Shown here: in pieces, positions 19,839 to 29,164 of the stretch
Layout: each line of letters begins with the position of its first letter
Position numbering within the stretch: position 1 is the first letter of the stretch
Origin: an uncultured Christensenella sp.
GTDB lineage: Bacteria > Bacillota > Clostridia > Christensenellales > UBA3700
Assembly: GCA_910584975.1 (NCBI GenBank)
Contig: CAJUEA010000014.1
Location: 1 to 35,637, forward strand
Direction of reading: 5' to 3'
DNA: 35,637 bases
The notes under the pieces: model-generated
Told to the model about the DNA's origin: nothing
The model's database searches: none
The model's input: the letters and a program-made list of their open reading frames with translations, nothing else
Program-made: the position numbers and the translations under genes

Positions 19839-19864
19839 ACCCCACAATAGTATTTTTGTGGGGT
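19839..19864. other. Stem-loop ACCCCACAA/TTGTGGGGT
   Basis: A perfect 9-bp stem with an 8-base loop lies 122 bases after the acyltransferase stop. Neither side is followed by a U-tract, so it is a weak candidate for an intrinsic terminator and could instead protect the message end. Confidence 0.5.
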
Positions 19865-20078
19865 ACATTTGTTGAATATTGCAAACAATTAATTCTGCTT
19901 TATAAACGAGTTTGCAGCAAAAAACCTGTCAAAAATCGACACTAAATGAAAAATTCGACAATTTTAGCAAACAAAAAGTTCATTGTTTTATTGAGCATTA
20001 GCTACAAAATAAAAATGCTCCTTTTCTTCCACTAAGTAAACAATATTGAGCCCCTGTTTTCTTCCACCAAGCAACAAA

Positions 20079-20114
20079 AAAACAGCAATCATTCCATCAA
20101 ATGATTGCTGTTTT
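20079..20114. terminator. Bidirectional terminator between the acyltransferase operon and glgP
   Basis: A perfect 15-bp stem (20079-20093 and 20100-20114) closes a 6-base loop. T-rich tracts follow on both strands: TTTTATTTTATTTTTTT to the right, and T-runs on the minus strand to the left. It serves the convergent transcripts of the acyltransferase operon and glgP, whose stop is 19 bases away. Confidence 0.9.
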
Positions 20115-20132
20115 ATTTTATTTTTTTATCAA

Positions 20133-22649
20133 TTACTTAGTCTTTTTAGCAGTAGTTTTTGTGCCACCTGTTTTTGTAGCGGCAGTCTTTGTTTCTGCTT
20201 TTGGAGCAACTGTTTTTGTTGCAGTTTTAGCAGCTTTTGCTTTGCCAACTTTTACTGGTGTCAAAGCCCAAATTCTGTCTGCATACTCTTGAATTGATCT
20301 GTCTGAAGAGAAGAAACCACTCTTTGCAACATTCACAAGAGACATTCTGTTCCAACGCTCCTCATCGCCATAAGCTTTGTCAAGAGCATCTTGAGCATCA
20401 ACATAGCTTTGGAAATCTGCAAGACACATATATGGATCTTTTGTTGTAAGGATATGTGCAATTTCATTGAATTTAACGCCACCAATACCTTCATTTAGCA
20501 TATCGATAACACGCTTAATTCTGTAATTTTCGTTGTAATATCTTGAAGGATTGTAGCCTTCTCTGTACATTCTAGCAACCTCATTTTCTCTCAATCCAAA
20601 GATGAAAATATTTTCGTCGCCAACATTTTCGTGAATTTCCACATTTGCGCCATCCATTGTACCCATAGTTACAGCACCATTAATCATAAATTTCATATTA
20701 CCAGTACCAGATGCCTCTTTTCCTGCAATAGAAATTTGCTCACTTACATCAGATGCTGGCATTACAATTTCAGCAAGGCTTACTCTGTAGTTTTCAAGGA
20801 ATACAACTTTGATTTTGCCTTTAATGTCAGGGTCGTTGTTAATTTGCTCCCCTAACATACAAATCAAACGGATAATTGATTTTGCAGTGTAATAACTTGG
20901 AGCAGCTTTTGCACCAAAAATAAATGTTCTTGGGTGTATGTCAAGCTCAGGATTTTCCTTTAATCTCAAATACAAATCAATGATGTGCATACAATTCAAA
21001 AGTTGTCTTTTATACTCGTGAAGTCTTTTTACTTGAACATCAAAAATACTATCAACATTCACATCAATGCCATTGTTCTCTTTGATATATTTTGCAAGTC
21101 TTTCCTTGTTTGCTCTTTTGATTTTTGCAAACTCACCAAGCACTTTTTTATCGCCTTTAAACTTAATCAAATCAGCAAGCTTGTTGCTGTCCTTCAAAAA
21201 ATCATCGCCAATCAAACTGCAAATGTAAGCAGTCAACTTAGGGTTAGAAAGCGCAAGCCAACGCCTGTAAGTAATACCATTTGTTACATTTGTGAACTTT
21301 TTAGGTTGCATTTTAAAGTAATCACTGAAAACATCTTGTTTCAAAAGATCGCTGTGCAAAGCACTTACGCCATTAATTGTGTGAGATGCAGCAAGACACA
21401 AATTTGCCATTCTTACTTGACCATTTTGCAAAATTGCATTGTTTGCAACTTTGTTCCAATCATTTGGATAGAAATCCCACAAATCAGCACAAAATCTTTT
21501 GTTAATTTCAGAAACAATTTGATAGATACGAGGCAACAACATAGAAAACAAGCTCTCCGGCCATTTTTCAAGTGCCTCTGCCATAACTGTATGGTTAGTG
21601 TAGCTCATTGTGCCACAAACGATTTTCCAAGCATCATCCCAGCTGTAACCATAAACATCAAGCAAAATTCTCATAAGTTCAGGAATACACAAAGTTGGGT
21701 GTGTATCATTGATATGAATGGAAACTTTGTCAGCAAAATTGTCAAGAGTTCCGTAATCATTCAAATGCTTTTTGATAATTGATTGAATTGATGCAGAAAC
21801 AAAGAAGTATTGTTGTTTCAATCTCAAAGATTTACCTTCGATATGATCATCAGCAGGATACAAAACTTTGCTTATTGACTCTGCAAGTGATTTGTTATAC
21901 AAAGCTTTGATATAGTCACCTCTTGAAAATGCTTGCATATCAAAATCCATTGACGCTTTTGCATCCCAAAGTCTCAAAGTGTTTACAGCATCTGTGTGGT
22001 AACCACTGATATTCATATCATATGGCACTGCAAGCACTGTATCTGCATTTTTAAGTTCAACAACCATTTTGTTATTTTGCCAATGTTGAACAACTTCTCC
22101 ACCAAAAGTAACAGGGAAAATATCATCCTCACGAGGGGCAAGCCAAACGGCACCATCTTTCAACCACTCATCTGGCAATTCCATTTGCCAACCATCAGCC
22201 ATTTTTTGTTTGAAAATACCAAACTCATATTTGATTGAAAAACCACTTGCAGGATAGCTCAAATTTGTAAGAGACTCCATATAAGCAGCAGCAAGTCTTC
22301 CAAGACCACCATTACCAAGGCCTGCATCAGGCTCTATCTCGCAAAGCTCATCAATGCTGCAACCATATTTTTTGCAAGCATTCTCAACCATACTTTCAAT
22401 GCCAAGATTGAACAAATGATTTTTCAAAGATTTACCAAGCAAAAACTCCATTGACATATAGTAAATGTGTTTTGCCTTTTGCTCTGTGCAAGCTTTTTTG
22501 AAGGCAAGTCTGTTTTCTGTCAAAATATCCTTTACTGCTGACGCAATAATTTTGTAAAGTTGATTGTGGTTGCAATCCTCAATCTTCTTTCCGAACATCA
22601 CAGTTGCAAGCCCTTCAATTTTTTTCTCAAATTCTTCTGTTGTTATCAT
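20133..22649 (-). CDS. glgP: Glycogen phosphorylase with Lys/Ala/Thr-rich C-terminal tail
   Basis: Glycogen phosphorylase (GT35) releases glucose-1-phosphate from glycogen using pyridoxal phosphate. The start at 22649 (MITTEEF) has GAGGAG just upstream, giving 838 residues; the longer frame starting at 22706 has no ribosome binding site. The active-site block EASGTGNMKF carries the PLP lysine at about residue 653. The N-terminal EPDAGLGNGGLGRLAA motif and the DGANVEI block are also intact. The core ends near residue 797. About 40 further residues consist almost only of Lys, Ala, Thr, Val and Gly, which is not part of the usual enzyme. It is the last gene of the glycogen locus, 243 bases after glgA, and has its own promoter. 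Confidence 0.97.
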   Translation of the reverse strand: MITTEEFEKKIEGLATVMFGKKIEDCNHNQLYKIIASAVKDILTENRLAFKKACTEQKAKHIYYMSMEFLLGKSLKNHLFNLGIESMVENACKKYGCSIDELCEIEPDAGLGNGGLGRLAAAYMESLTNLSYPASGFSIKYEFGIFKQKMADGWQMELPDEWLKDGAVWLAPREDDIFPVTFGGEVVQHWQNNKMVVELKNADTVLAVPYDMNISGYHTDAVNTLRLWDAKASMDFDMQAFSRGDYIKALYNKSLAESISKVLYPADDHIEGKSLRLKQQYFFVSASIQSIIKKHLNDYGTLDNFADKVSIHINDTHPTLCIPELMRILLDVYGYSWDDAWKIVCGTMSYTNHTVMAEALEKWPESLFSMLLPRIYQIVSEINKRFCADLWDFYPNDWNKVANNAILQNGQVRMANLCLAASHTINGVSALHSDLLKQDVFSDYFKMQPKKFTNVTNGITYRRWLALSNPKLTAYICSLIGDDFLKDSNKLADLIKFKGDKKVLGEFAKIKRANKERLAKYIKENNGIDVNVDSIFDVQVKRLHEYKRQLLNCMHIIDLYLRLKENPELDIHPRTFIFGAKAAPSYYTAKSIIRLICMLGEQINNDPDIKGKIKVVFLENYRVSLAEIVMPASDVSEQISIAGKEASGTGNMKFMINGAVTMGTMDGANVEIHENVGDENIFIFGLRENEVARMYREGYNPSRYYNENYRIKRVIDMLNEGIGGVKFNEIAHILTTKDPYMCLADFQSYVDAQDALDKAYGDEERWNRMSLVNVAKSGFFSSDRSIQEYADRIWALTPVKVGKAKAAKTATKTVAPKAETKTAATKTGGTKTTAKKTK

Positions 22650-22825
22650 AATACTCCTCAACAAATCGCGAGGAAAACTGAAAGCAGTTTTCCTTGCGTT
22701 GCTCAAAAAATTTATTAACTATTTTATTAAAAATTTGCCATTTTTGCTTGCGTACACAAATTGAAATTTAAAATTTATTACACAACACAAGACATTTGCC
22801 TATGGCAAACTTTTTTTCATAATGT

Positions 22826-22854
22826 ATTATATGACATTATTCAATTTATTGCAA
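22826..22854 (-). promoter_or_regulatory. Promoter of glgP
   Basis: On the minus strand TTGCAA (22854-22849) is followed after 17 bases by a perfect TATAAT (22831-22826). Transcription would start near 22819, giving a leader of about 170 bases. The -35 lies inside a small inverted repeat, TTATTGCA/TGCAATAA (22846-22868), which might act as an operator or a weak terminator for glgA. Confidence 0.6.
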
Positions 22855-22892
22855 CCAAAATGCAATAATAAAGCACTTATTTTACATTTTGT

Positions 22893-24608
22893 TTACAATC
22901 TGTCGTAAAGTTCCAAATATTTGCTTGCAGATGCTTTCCAAGAGAAATCAGCAGACATTGCATTTGCAATCAAAGATATCCACTCTCTCTTGTTGTGATA
23001 AGTGCCAACTGCTCTGTAAATAGCGTCACACATATCATCAGCGTTAAAGCTATAAAAAGTGAATCCATTGCCTGTAAGTTCTTGTGGATTAAAGCCGATA
23101 ACAGTATCATTTAGTCCACCAGTTCTTCTTACAATAGGAATTGTTCCGTATCTCATTGCAATCATTTGACTCAAACCACAAGGCTCAAATTTTGAAGGCA
23201 TTAAGAACATATCACTACCAGCATAAATCTTGTTTGCAATATCAGTTGAAAAATTGATTATAACTTTCAATTTGCCATAATATCTGTTTTGCAACTCTTG
23301 CAATTTATTTTCATATTTCCAATCGCCTTTGCCGAGAATGATAATTTGCAAATCACTTTGCATCAATTGGTCAATTCTTGCAACAAGCAAATCCAAACCT
23401 TTTTGCTCGGTAAGTCTTGTTACCATACCAATTAAAGGAGTGTTACTGTTGAAATTCATATCAAACATTTTCAGCAATTCACGCTTATTGATTTGCTTAT
23501 CCTCAATGGTTGTGAAGTCATAGTTTTTAAACAAAGCTTTATCAGTTGCAGGATTGTACAAATCGGTGTCAATACCATTAACAATACCACAAAGCTTGTA
23601 GCCTCTTTGTCTTAAAATATTATCAAGTCCATAAGAATAATATCTATCCATAATCTCATTTGCATAAGACGGAGAAACTGTTGTCACGCTGTTGCTTGAC
23701 TCAATAGCCCCCTTCATAAAGTTGGTGCATTTTGCATATTTTACAAGGCTGTGTTTATCCTCAGGAAGTCCAAGAATATCTGTAATCAATTCCTCTCCAT
23801 ATTTGCCTTGAAACTCGATATTATGAATGGTAAATACTGACTTGATATTTCTGTATTCTGGAATACCTCTGTAAAAACAATCCAAAAATACAGGAGCCAA
23901 AGCTGTGTGCCAATCATTTGCATGAATAACATCTGGATAAAAATCAATCAATCTCAACGCCTCAAGGCAGGCTTTTGAGAAAAATGCAAATCTTTCAGCA
24001 TCGTCATAGTGCCCGTAAACACCATTTCTTTTAAAATAATATTCGTTGTCAACAAAATAATATGTTACGCCATTGTAGTTATAAGAGAATAATCCACAAT
24101 ATTGATATCTCCAAGCAAGAGTAACATAAACACTGCCAATGTATCTCATTGCATTTTTAAAGTCTTGTGGAATATCCATATAAAGTGGTAAAATTACCCT
24201 TGCATCTGCCCCAAGTGCATTCAAGGTTGCAGGAAGTGCACCTGCAACATCGCCAAGTCCACCAGTTCTGATAAATGGTGCAGACTCTCCTGCCAAAAAC
24301 AAAATTTTCTTTTTTGCAGGCTCTTGCACAGCTTGTTTTTCTTCTTTTGTGGCAACTTTTGCATTTTTTGGTGCAGGTTTTTCTTCCACTGGCTTAACTT
24401 CAACTTTAGTTTCAGCTTTTACAACATCAACTGCTGCTTTTTCAACAACTTTTTTTGGCTTAGTCTCGCTCACTTTTTTGTCAGCTGGCGCCGTTGTTTT
24501 TGCAGTTTTTGCCACCTTAGGCTTAGCCTCAGTTTTAATTTCTTTTACATTTTCATCTGCTTTTTGTGCAGTTTTTGCTTTAGCAGTAGTTTTCTTTTCA
24601 GTATCCAT
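22893..24608 (-). CDS. glgA: Glycogen synthase with ~100-residue Lys/Ala-rich N-terminal extension
   Basis: ADP-glucose-dependent glycogen synthase (GT5) elongates alpha-1,4-glucan chains. The catalytic part starts near residue 101 (KILFLAGESAPF). It contains RTGGLGDV (114-121), where most relatives have KTGGL with the sugar-nucleotide-binding lysine, and the C-terminal PSKFEPCGLSQ and RRTGGLNDTV motifs. The core of about 470 residues is the normal family length. Residues 1-100 are an extra low-complexity segment of Lys, Ala, Glu, Thr, Val and Pro, probably disordered. The start is supported by AGGGGG five bases upstream and by the absence of another Met before the core. It lies 18 bases after glgD in the operon. 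Confidence 0.96.
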   Translation of the reverse strand: MDTEKKTTAKAKTAQKADENVKEIKTEAKPKVAKTAKTTAPADKKVSETKPKKVVEKAAVDVVKAETKVEVKPVEEKPAPKNAKVATKEEKQAVQEPAKKKILFLAGESAPFIRTGGLGDVAGALPATLNALGADARVILPLYMDIPQDFKNAMRYIGSVYVTLAWRYQYCGLFSYNYNGVTYYFVDNEYYFKRNGVYGHYDDAERFAFFSKACLEALRLIDFYPDVIHANDWHTALAPVFLDCFYRGIPEYRNIKSVFTIHNIEFQGKYGEELITDILGLPEDKHSLVKYAKCTNFMKGAIESSNSVTTVSPSYANEIMDRYYSYGLDNILRQRGYKLCGIVNGIDTDLYNPATDKALFKNYDFTTIEDKQINKRELLKMFDMNFNSNTPLIGMVTRLTEQKGLDLLVARIDQLMQSDLQIIILGKGDWKYENKLQELQNRYYGKLKVIINFSTDIANKIYAGSDMFLMPSKFEPCGLSQMIAMRYGTIPIVRRTGGLNDTVIGFNPQELTGNGFTFYSFNADDMCDAIYRAVGTYHNKREWISLIANAMSADFSWKASASKYLELYDRL

Positions 24609-24626
24609 TGCTACCCCCTTATTTTC

Positions 24627-25745
24627 TTAAACTGTCTTATCTTTTGCTATAACGACAGGATATGTATCGTAACCTGCGATGCGTCTGCCCTCAGTGATTA
24701 CAACATTTTTATCAGTAATAGTATAGCTTAGCTCTGCATCTTTTTGCACAACGCCATGCTCCATAACAATACTGTTTTTAATCACAGCGCCTTCCTCAAC
24801 AACAACGCCACGGAATAAAATGCTGTTTTCAACAGTGCCGTTAATGTCACAACCATCAGCAATCAAGCTGTTTTTAACATTTGATTTTGCACGATAGATT
24901 GTTGGAACACTATCTTTTGTTTTTGTATAAATCTTACCTGCACGATAGAACAAATCATTTCTAACTTTGCTGTTAAGCATTTTCATATTTTCGCCATAAT
25001 ATGATTGAATGTCATCAATAATAGCTGAATAGCCATTATGCAAATAAGCATAAATTTTAAGTTTATCAATATTTTGTTGCAAAGTGTGACGCTCAAAATC
25101 CATATGTCCTTGTTCATATCCCAATTCAATCATTTTGACAAGCAAATCTTTTTTCATTAAATAGATATTCAAAGAAATTTGCAACATTTCGTCTGATTTT
25201 GAATTTTTAATAAGCATTTCTTTTACAAAATTGTTTTCATCATTTTTAACGATAACTTTTGTACAATTATTTGGTTTTGCCATATGAGTTATCATTGTGA
25301 TGTCTGCATTTGATTTAATATGAGCGTTGTAAACTTCTTCATAGTCAATGTTTGCTGCAATATTGCTGTTTGTCAAAACAATATATTCTTCCTTTGCATT
25401 GGTAATGTAATCAAGAATACCATGCAAAGCCTCAATTTTGCCTCTATAAATATTTCTACTTATGTTTGATACATATGGAGGGAAAACTGCAATACCACTA
25501 TTTTTTCTGTTCAAATCCCAATCACGACCCATACGAATATGATCCATCAAAGAGCTGTAATTTGATTTTGTAATAATGCCGATAGTAGTAATATTGCTGT
25601 TTACAAGATTTGACAAAGTAAAATCAATAAATCTGTACCTGCCACAGAAAGGCAAAGATGCAGTTGTTCTGTGAATTGTCAGTTCATTCAATTTTGACTC
25701 TGCTGAATCACTGGCAAAAACTACACTCATAATATTGTTGTTCAT
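24627..25745 (-). CDS. glgD: GlgD-type subunit of glucose-1-phosphate adenylyltransferase
   Basis: 372 residues of nucleotidyltransferase fold followed by a left-handed beta-helix. It resembles GlgC in CGRYRFIDFTLSNLVNS and in the later helix repeats. However, the GGxGTRL nucleotide loop is replaced by a non-matching FASDSAESKL, as expected for the GlgD subunit, which has lost catalysis and modulates GlgC. The start overlaps the glgC stop by four bases (ATGA), with GGGGAGG upstream, so the two subunits are translationally coupled. This fits the GlgC/GlgD hetero-oligomer known in Bacillota. Confidence 0.94.
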   Translation of the reverse strand: MNNNIMSVVFASDSAESKLNELTIHRTTASLPFCGRYRFIDFTLSNLVNSNITTIGIITKSNYSSLMDHIRMGRDWDLNRKNSGIAVFPPYVSNISRNIYRGKIEALHGILDYITNAKEEYIVLTNSNIAANIDYEEVYNAHIKSNADITMITHMAKPNNCTKVIVKNDENNFVKEMLIKNSKSDEMLQISLNIYLMKKDLLVKMIELGYEQGHMDFERHTLQQNIDKLKIYAYLHNGYSAIIDDIQSYYGENMKMLNSKVRNDLFYRAGKIYTKTKDSVPTIYRAKSNVKNSLIADGCDINGTVENSILFRGVVVEEGAVIKNSIVMEHGVVQKDAELSYTITDKNVVITEGRRIAGYDTYPVVIAKDKTV

Positions 25746-26950
25746 ACTAATTCCTCCCCATCTATCATCGCATTAACAGGCACTTTTGTATCTGGTTGAA
25801 CAATAGCATTTGGTCCAACCACAGTAATTTGCCATTCTCCGTTTACAGGTGCTGTTTGAACATCGCCAACCACTGCACCACTGCCGATTATTGCATCTGC
25901 ACCAATGATTGAATACCTAACAACAGCATTGTCTTGAATATGTGCACCGGGCATTATAGTACAGCCTTCTACAACAGCATTTTTTCCAACTGTTACGGAA
26001 GGAGAAATGATTGAATTTGTAACACTGCCCAAAATAGAACAACCTTCTGTAATCAAAGAATTTTTAATTACTGCACTATCCCCTGTAAAATGAGGTGGTT
26101 CAGCAGTTGACCTTGCATAAATCTTCCACTTGTCATCATTAAGTACCAATCCACTTTTTGTGTCAAGCAAGTCCATATTTGCTTCCCAAAGGCTGGAAAT
26201 TGTACCAACATCCTTCCAATACCCTTCAAATTCATAAGCAAACAATTTTTCACCTGCATTAAGCATATTAGGAATAATGTTTTTGCCAAAGTCATTTTCA
26301 GACTTTTTATCCTCTTCGTCTTCAACAAGGTACTTTTTAAGTTTTTCCCAAGTAAAGATATAAATACCCATTGATGCATTTGTGCTCTTAGGTTTTTTTG
26401 GTTTTTCCTCAAATTCATAAACACTGCCGTCAGGATTTGTGTTCATAATACCAAATCTTGATGCCTCTTCCTTTGGCACATCGATTACGGCAATAGTACA
26501 ATCTGCATTGCGCTTTTTGTGTGCTGCAAGCATTTCGGAATAATCCATTTTGTAAATATGGTCGCCTGACAAAATCAAAACATATTCAGGCATAAACTTA
26601 TCGATAAACGCAATGTTTTGATAAATTGCATTTGCAGTGCCCTTGTACCACTCTCCTGATTTACCTCTCATATAAGGTGGCAAAACATAAACACCTCCGT
26701 TAAGCCTATCCAAATCCCAAGGTTGTCCGTTTCCGATATATTGGTTCAAATCAAAAGGTTGATATTGTGTTAAAACACCAATTGTATCAATACCAGAATT
26801 TATACAGTTAGACAACGGAAAATCAATAATACGATATTTTCCTCCAAATGGCACAGCTGGTTTTGCAGTATCTTTTGTCAAAACGCCAAGTCTTGTACCT
26901 TGTCCACCTGCAAGTAACATTGCAACGCATTCTTTATTATTGTGTAGCAT
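25742..26950 (-). CDS. glgC: Glucose-1-phosphate adenylyltransferase, catalytic subunit
   Basis: Makes ADP-glucose from ATP and glucose-1-phosphate, the committed step to glycogen. Intact motifs include LAGGQGTRLGVLT (pyrophosphorylase loop), KPAVPFGGKYRIIDFPLSNC, WYKGTANAIYQN and SGDHIYKMDY. The C-terminal third shows the hexapeptide-like repeats of the beta-helix. 402 residues is normal for the family. AAGGAGGGGG lies just before the ATG. It is the second gene of the operon, 15 bases after glgB and overlapping glgD. Confidence 0.97.
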   Translation of the reverse strand: MLHNNKECVAMLLAGGQGTRLGVLTKDTAKPAVPFGGKYRIIDFPLSNCINSGIDTIGVLTQYQPFDLNQYIGNGQPWDLDRLNGGVYVLPPYMRGKSGEWYKGTANAIYQNIAFIDKFMPEYVLILSGDHIYKMDYSEMLAAHKKRNADCTIAVIDVPKEEASRFGIMNTNPDGSVYEFEEKPKKPKSTNASMGIYIFTWEKLKKYLVEDEEDKKSENDFGKNIIPNMLNAGEKLFAYEFEGYWKDVGTISSLWEANMDLLDTKSGLVLNDDKWKIYARSTAEPPHFTGDSAVIKNSLITEGCSILGSVTNSIISPSVTVGKNAVVEGCTIMPGAHIQDNAVVRYSIIGADAIIGSGAVVGDVQTAPVNGEWQITVVGPNAIVQPDTKVPVNAMIDGEELV

Positions 26951-26965
26951 TAGCCCCCTCCTTAA

Positions 26966-28831
26966 TTATTTACATTTAAAAAACATAACACTGTTTGGCT
27001 CAATTTCAAGTGTAATGTAGTAATCTTGACCGTGTTTGTTGCCTTTTTTAGCTTTGTACGACTTAGATTTTTGTTTGTGTCCACCAAATTTTTCAAGTGA
27101 ACTATCCAATTTCGCACTATAACTTCCTGCCTTAGGCACGCCCATATCGTATTTTTCTCGCTTTACAGGAGAGAAATTTACAACAACAACTGTAAAATCT
27201 CCGTCCTTTGCATATCTCACAAAAGATACGATATTTTGTTCTCTGTCATCTACAACCAGCCATTTAAAGCCATCATAGCTGCAATCTTGCTCGTACATTT
27301 CCTTATTATCAAGATAATACTTGTTCAATGCTTTAACAAAATCTTGCAACTGGCGATGTTTGTCATAATCAAGCAACAACCAATCCAAGCCTTGTTTATA
27401 ATTCCATTCAATAAACTGACCGAATTCATTACCCATAAATGACAACTTTTTGCCCGGATGCCCTATCATATAGCCATAAAAAGCTTTTAGTTCTTCAAAT
27501 TTATCGTCATAGTAAAGTGGCATTTTGCCAATCATACTGCATTTGCCGTGCACAACTTCATCGTGTGATAATGGCAAAATATAATTTTCCGAATAAGCAT
27601 ATGTGATTGAAAAAGTAACTTTATTGTGATTATCTTTTCTGAAAAATGGGTCAAGCGATGCATAACTCAACATATCATTCATCCAACCCATATTCCATTT
27701 GTAATTAAAGCCAAGCCCACCATCTTCTGTTGGTTTTGTTACCATTGGGAAAGCTGTGGACTCTTCAGCTATCATAAGCGCACCTTTGTGTGCTGTAAGA
27801 CAAGTTTTGTTAAGCTCTTTCAAAAAGTCAATTGCCTCTAAATTATAGTTTCCACCAAAGCAATTAGGTCTCCATTGACCATTTTGTCTGCCATAGTCAA
27901 GATAAAGCATACTTGCAACGGCATCCACTCTAATTCCGTCAATATGATATTCTCCAAGCCAATACATTGCAGAGGAAATAAGGAAAGATTTAACCTCGTT
28001 TTTGCTGTAATCAAAAATTCTTGTTCCCCACTCCTTATGCTCGCATTTAAGCTCATCAGCATACTCATAAAGTCTGCTACCATCAAACTCCATAAGTCCG
28101 TGTTCGTCCTTTGGAAAGTGTGCAACAACCCAGTCAAGAATAACACCAATGCCTTCCTTGTGACACTTGTCCACAAAATACATAAAGTCTTTTGGCACTC
28201 CGTATCTTGAAGTTGGTGCAAAAAATCCTGTAACTTGATAGCCCCAAGAACCATCAAACGGATATTCCGTCATAGGCAACAACTCAATGTGAGTATATCC
28301 CATTTTCTTCACATATGGTATTAATTCTTTTGCCATATCCTTATAGCTATAATAGTTTCCGTCAGGATATTGTTTCCAAGAACCAAAATGCAATTCGTAA
28401 ATATTCATTGGAGCTTCAAACGAATTTGTGCTATCTCGTTTTGCAACCCACTCGTCATCTGTCCAAGTATAATCATCTAATTCATAAACTTTGGATGCGT
28501 TTTGAGGTGCTGTTTCTGCATGTATAGCATAAGGGTCACATTTTAAAACTTTGCTGCCATCCTTTTTAAAAATGCAGAACTTGTAGGCATCAAACTTTTT
28601 AGGTTTTGCAGTTACACATTCCCAAATGCCATCCGAAATAAGCTCAAACTTGTCCTCTCCTGTTTGCCAATGATTAAAGTCTCCCACCAAATGAACTGCC
28701 CTTGCGTTTGGTGCCCAAACACGAAATACCCAGTTCTTATCTTCTTTATGAGGACTGAAAAATTTATATGCCTGATAATTTTTGCCTTCGTGATACAAAT
28801 AAATCGGCAATTCTTTTTGTGTATTATTCAT
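26966..28831 (-). CDS. glgB: 1,4-alpha-glucan branching enzyme
   Basis: GH13 branching enzyme that introduces alpha-1,6 branches into glycogen. An N-terminal CBM48-like domain (about residues 25-115, with FRVWAPNA and VHLVGDFNHW) precedes the barrel. Catalytic signatures are visible: DGIRVDAVAS with the nucleophile near Asp303, IAEEST with the acid/base Glu, and LSHDEVVHGK. At 621 residues it has one N-terminal domain, not the two of E. coli GlgB. In the C-terminal beta domain a Lys/Gly/Ser-rich insertion follows FGGHKQ (roughly residues 583-603), unlike typical relatives. It is the first gene of the operon, with AAGGGG before the ATG. Confidence 0.97.
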   Translation of the reverse strand: MNNTQKELPIYLYHEGKNYQAYKFFSPHKEDKNWVFRVWAPNARAVHLVGDFNHWQTGEDKFELISDGIWECVTAKPKKFDAYKFCIFKKDGSKVLKCDPYAIHAETAPQNASKVYELDDYTWTDDEWVAKRDSTNSFEAPMNIYELHFGSWKQYPDGNYYSYKDMAKELIPYVKKMGYTHIELLPMTEYPFDGSWGYQVTGFFAPTSRYGVPKDFMYFVDKCHKEGIGVILDWVVAHFPKDEHGLMEFDGSRLYEYADELKCEHKEWGTRIFDYSKNEVKSFLISSAMYWLGEYHIDGIRVDAVASMLYLDYGRQNGQWRPNCFGGNYNLEAIDFLKELNKTCLTAHKGALMIAEESTAFPMVTKPTEDGGLGFNYKWNMGWMNDMLSYASLDPFFRKDNHNKVTFSITYAYSENYILPLSHDEVVHGKCSMIGKMPLYYDDKFEELKAFYGYMIGHPGKKLSFMGNEFGQFIEWNYKQGLDWLLLDYDKHRQLQDFVKALNKYYLDNKEMYEQDCSYDGFKWLVVDDREQNIVSFVRYAKDGDFTVVVVNFSPVKREKYDMGVPKAGSYSAKLDSSLEKFGGHKQKSKSYKAKKGNKHGQDYYITLEIEPNSVMFFKCK

Positions 28832-28861
28832 ATACGCCCCTTATGTGTTTTATATGCTTAC

Positions 28862-28890
28862 ATTTTAGCACATTTTACCATATCCGTCAA
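28862..28890 (-). promoter_or_regulatory. Sigma-A-type promoter of the glgBCDA operon
   Basis: On the minus strand TTGACG (28890-28885) is followed after exactly 17 bases by TAAAAT (28867-28862). Start would be near 28855, only about 24 bases before the glgB ATG. I see no sigma-E-like pair here, unlike the sigma-E control reported for the B. subtilis operon. Confidence 0.7.
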
Positions 28891-28967
28891 TACCCAAATT
28901 TTTAAAAATATTGAATATTTTATCGATTTATAAAGTTTTTAATTTATATTTGAAATTTATAACCATA

Positions 28968-28979
28968 TTAGTATACTAA
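28968..28979. promoter_or_regulatory. Perfect 12-bp palindrome TTAGTATACTAA
   Basis: A perfect dyad about 80 bases upstream of the glgB -35. It has the size and symmetry of an operator for a dimeric regulator, but no partner copy was found nearby. Function is a guess. Confidence 0.3.
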
Positions 28980-29164
28980 CAATTACAGCTGTCCAACAGC
29001 AATTTGAACTCATATCTTCTTAAAATTTGCCTTTTAAAAACAAATTGATTTTTATTGTTTTTAAATGCAATATGAGGCAAGTTAAATGTTTTTTTACTCA
29101 ATAAAAAATTGTTATGATAAGCTTATTTTGGAATTTAATACCGATTTTTGAATGGTTATTTGCA

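Larger units (their letters stand above)
19717..20132. other. Convergent intergenic region
   Basis: No gene is seen. It holds a 9-bp stem-loop (19839-19864), a loose inverted repeat GAGCATT/AATGCTC (19993-20020), an imperfect 21-base direct repeat (20022-20042 and 20057-20077, 17 of 21 identical), and the strong terminator at 20079-20114. Confidence 0.6.

Noticed and set aside
22650..22706. Upstream start extending GlgP by 19 residues
   Set aside because: The ATG at 22649 has GAGGAG at the right distance and begins the family-typical N-terminus; the upstream ATG has no ribosome binding site.
22794..22816. Short hairpin TTTGCC-TAT-GGCAAA followed by T residues on the plus strand
   Set aside because: No plus-strand gene ends here, and the stem is only six base pairs; on the minus strand it has no U-tract.
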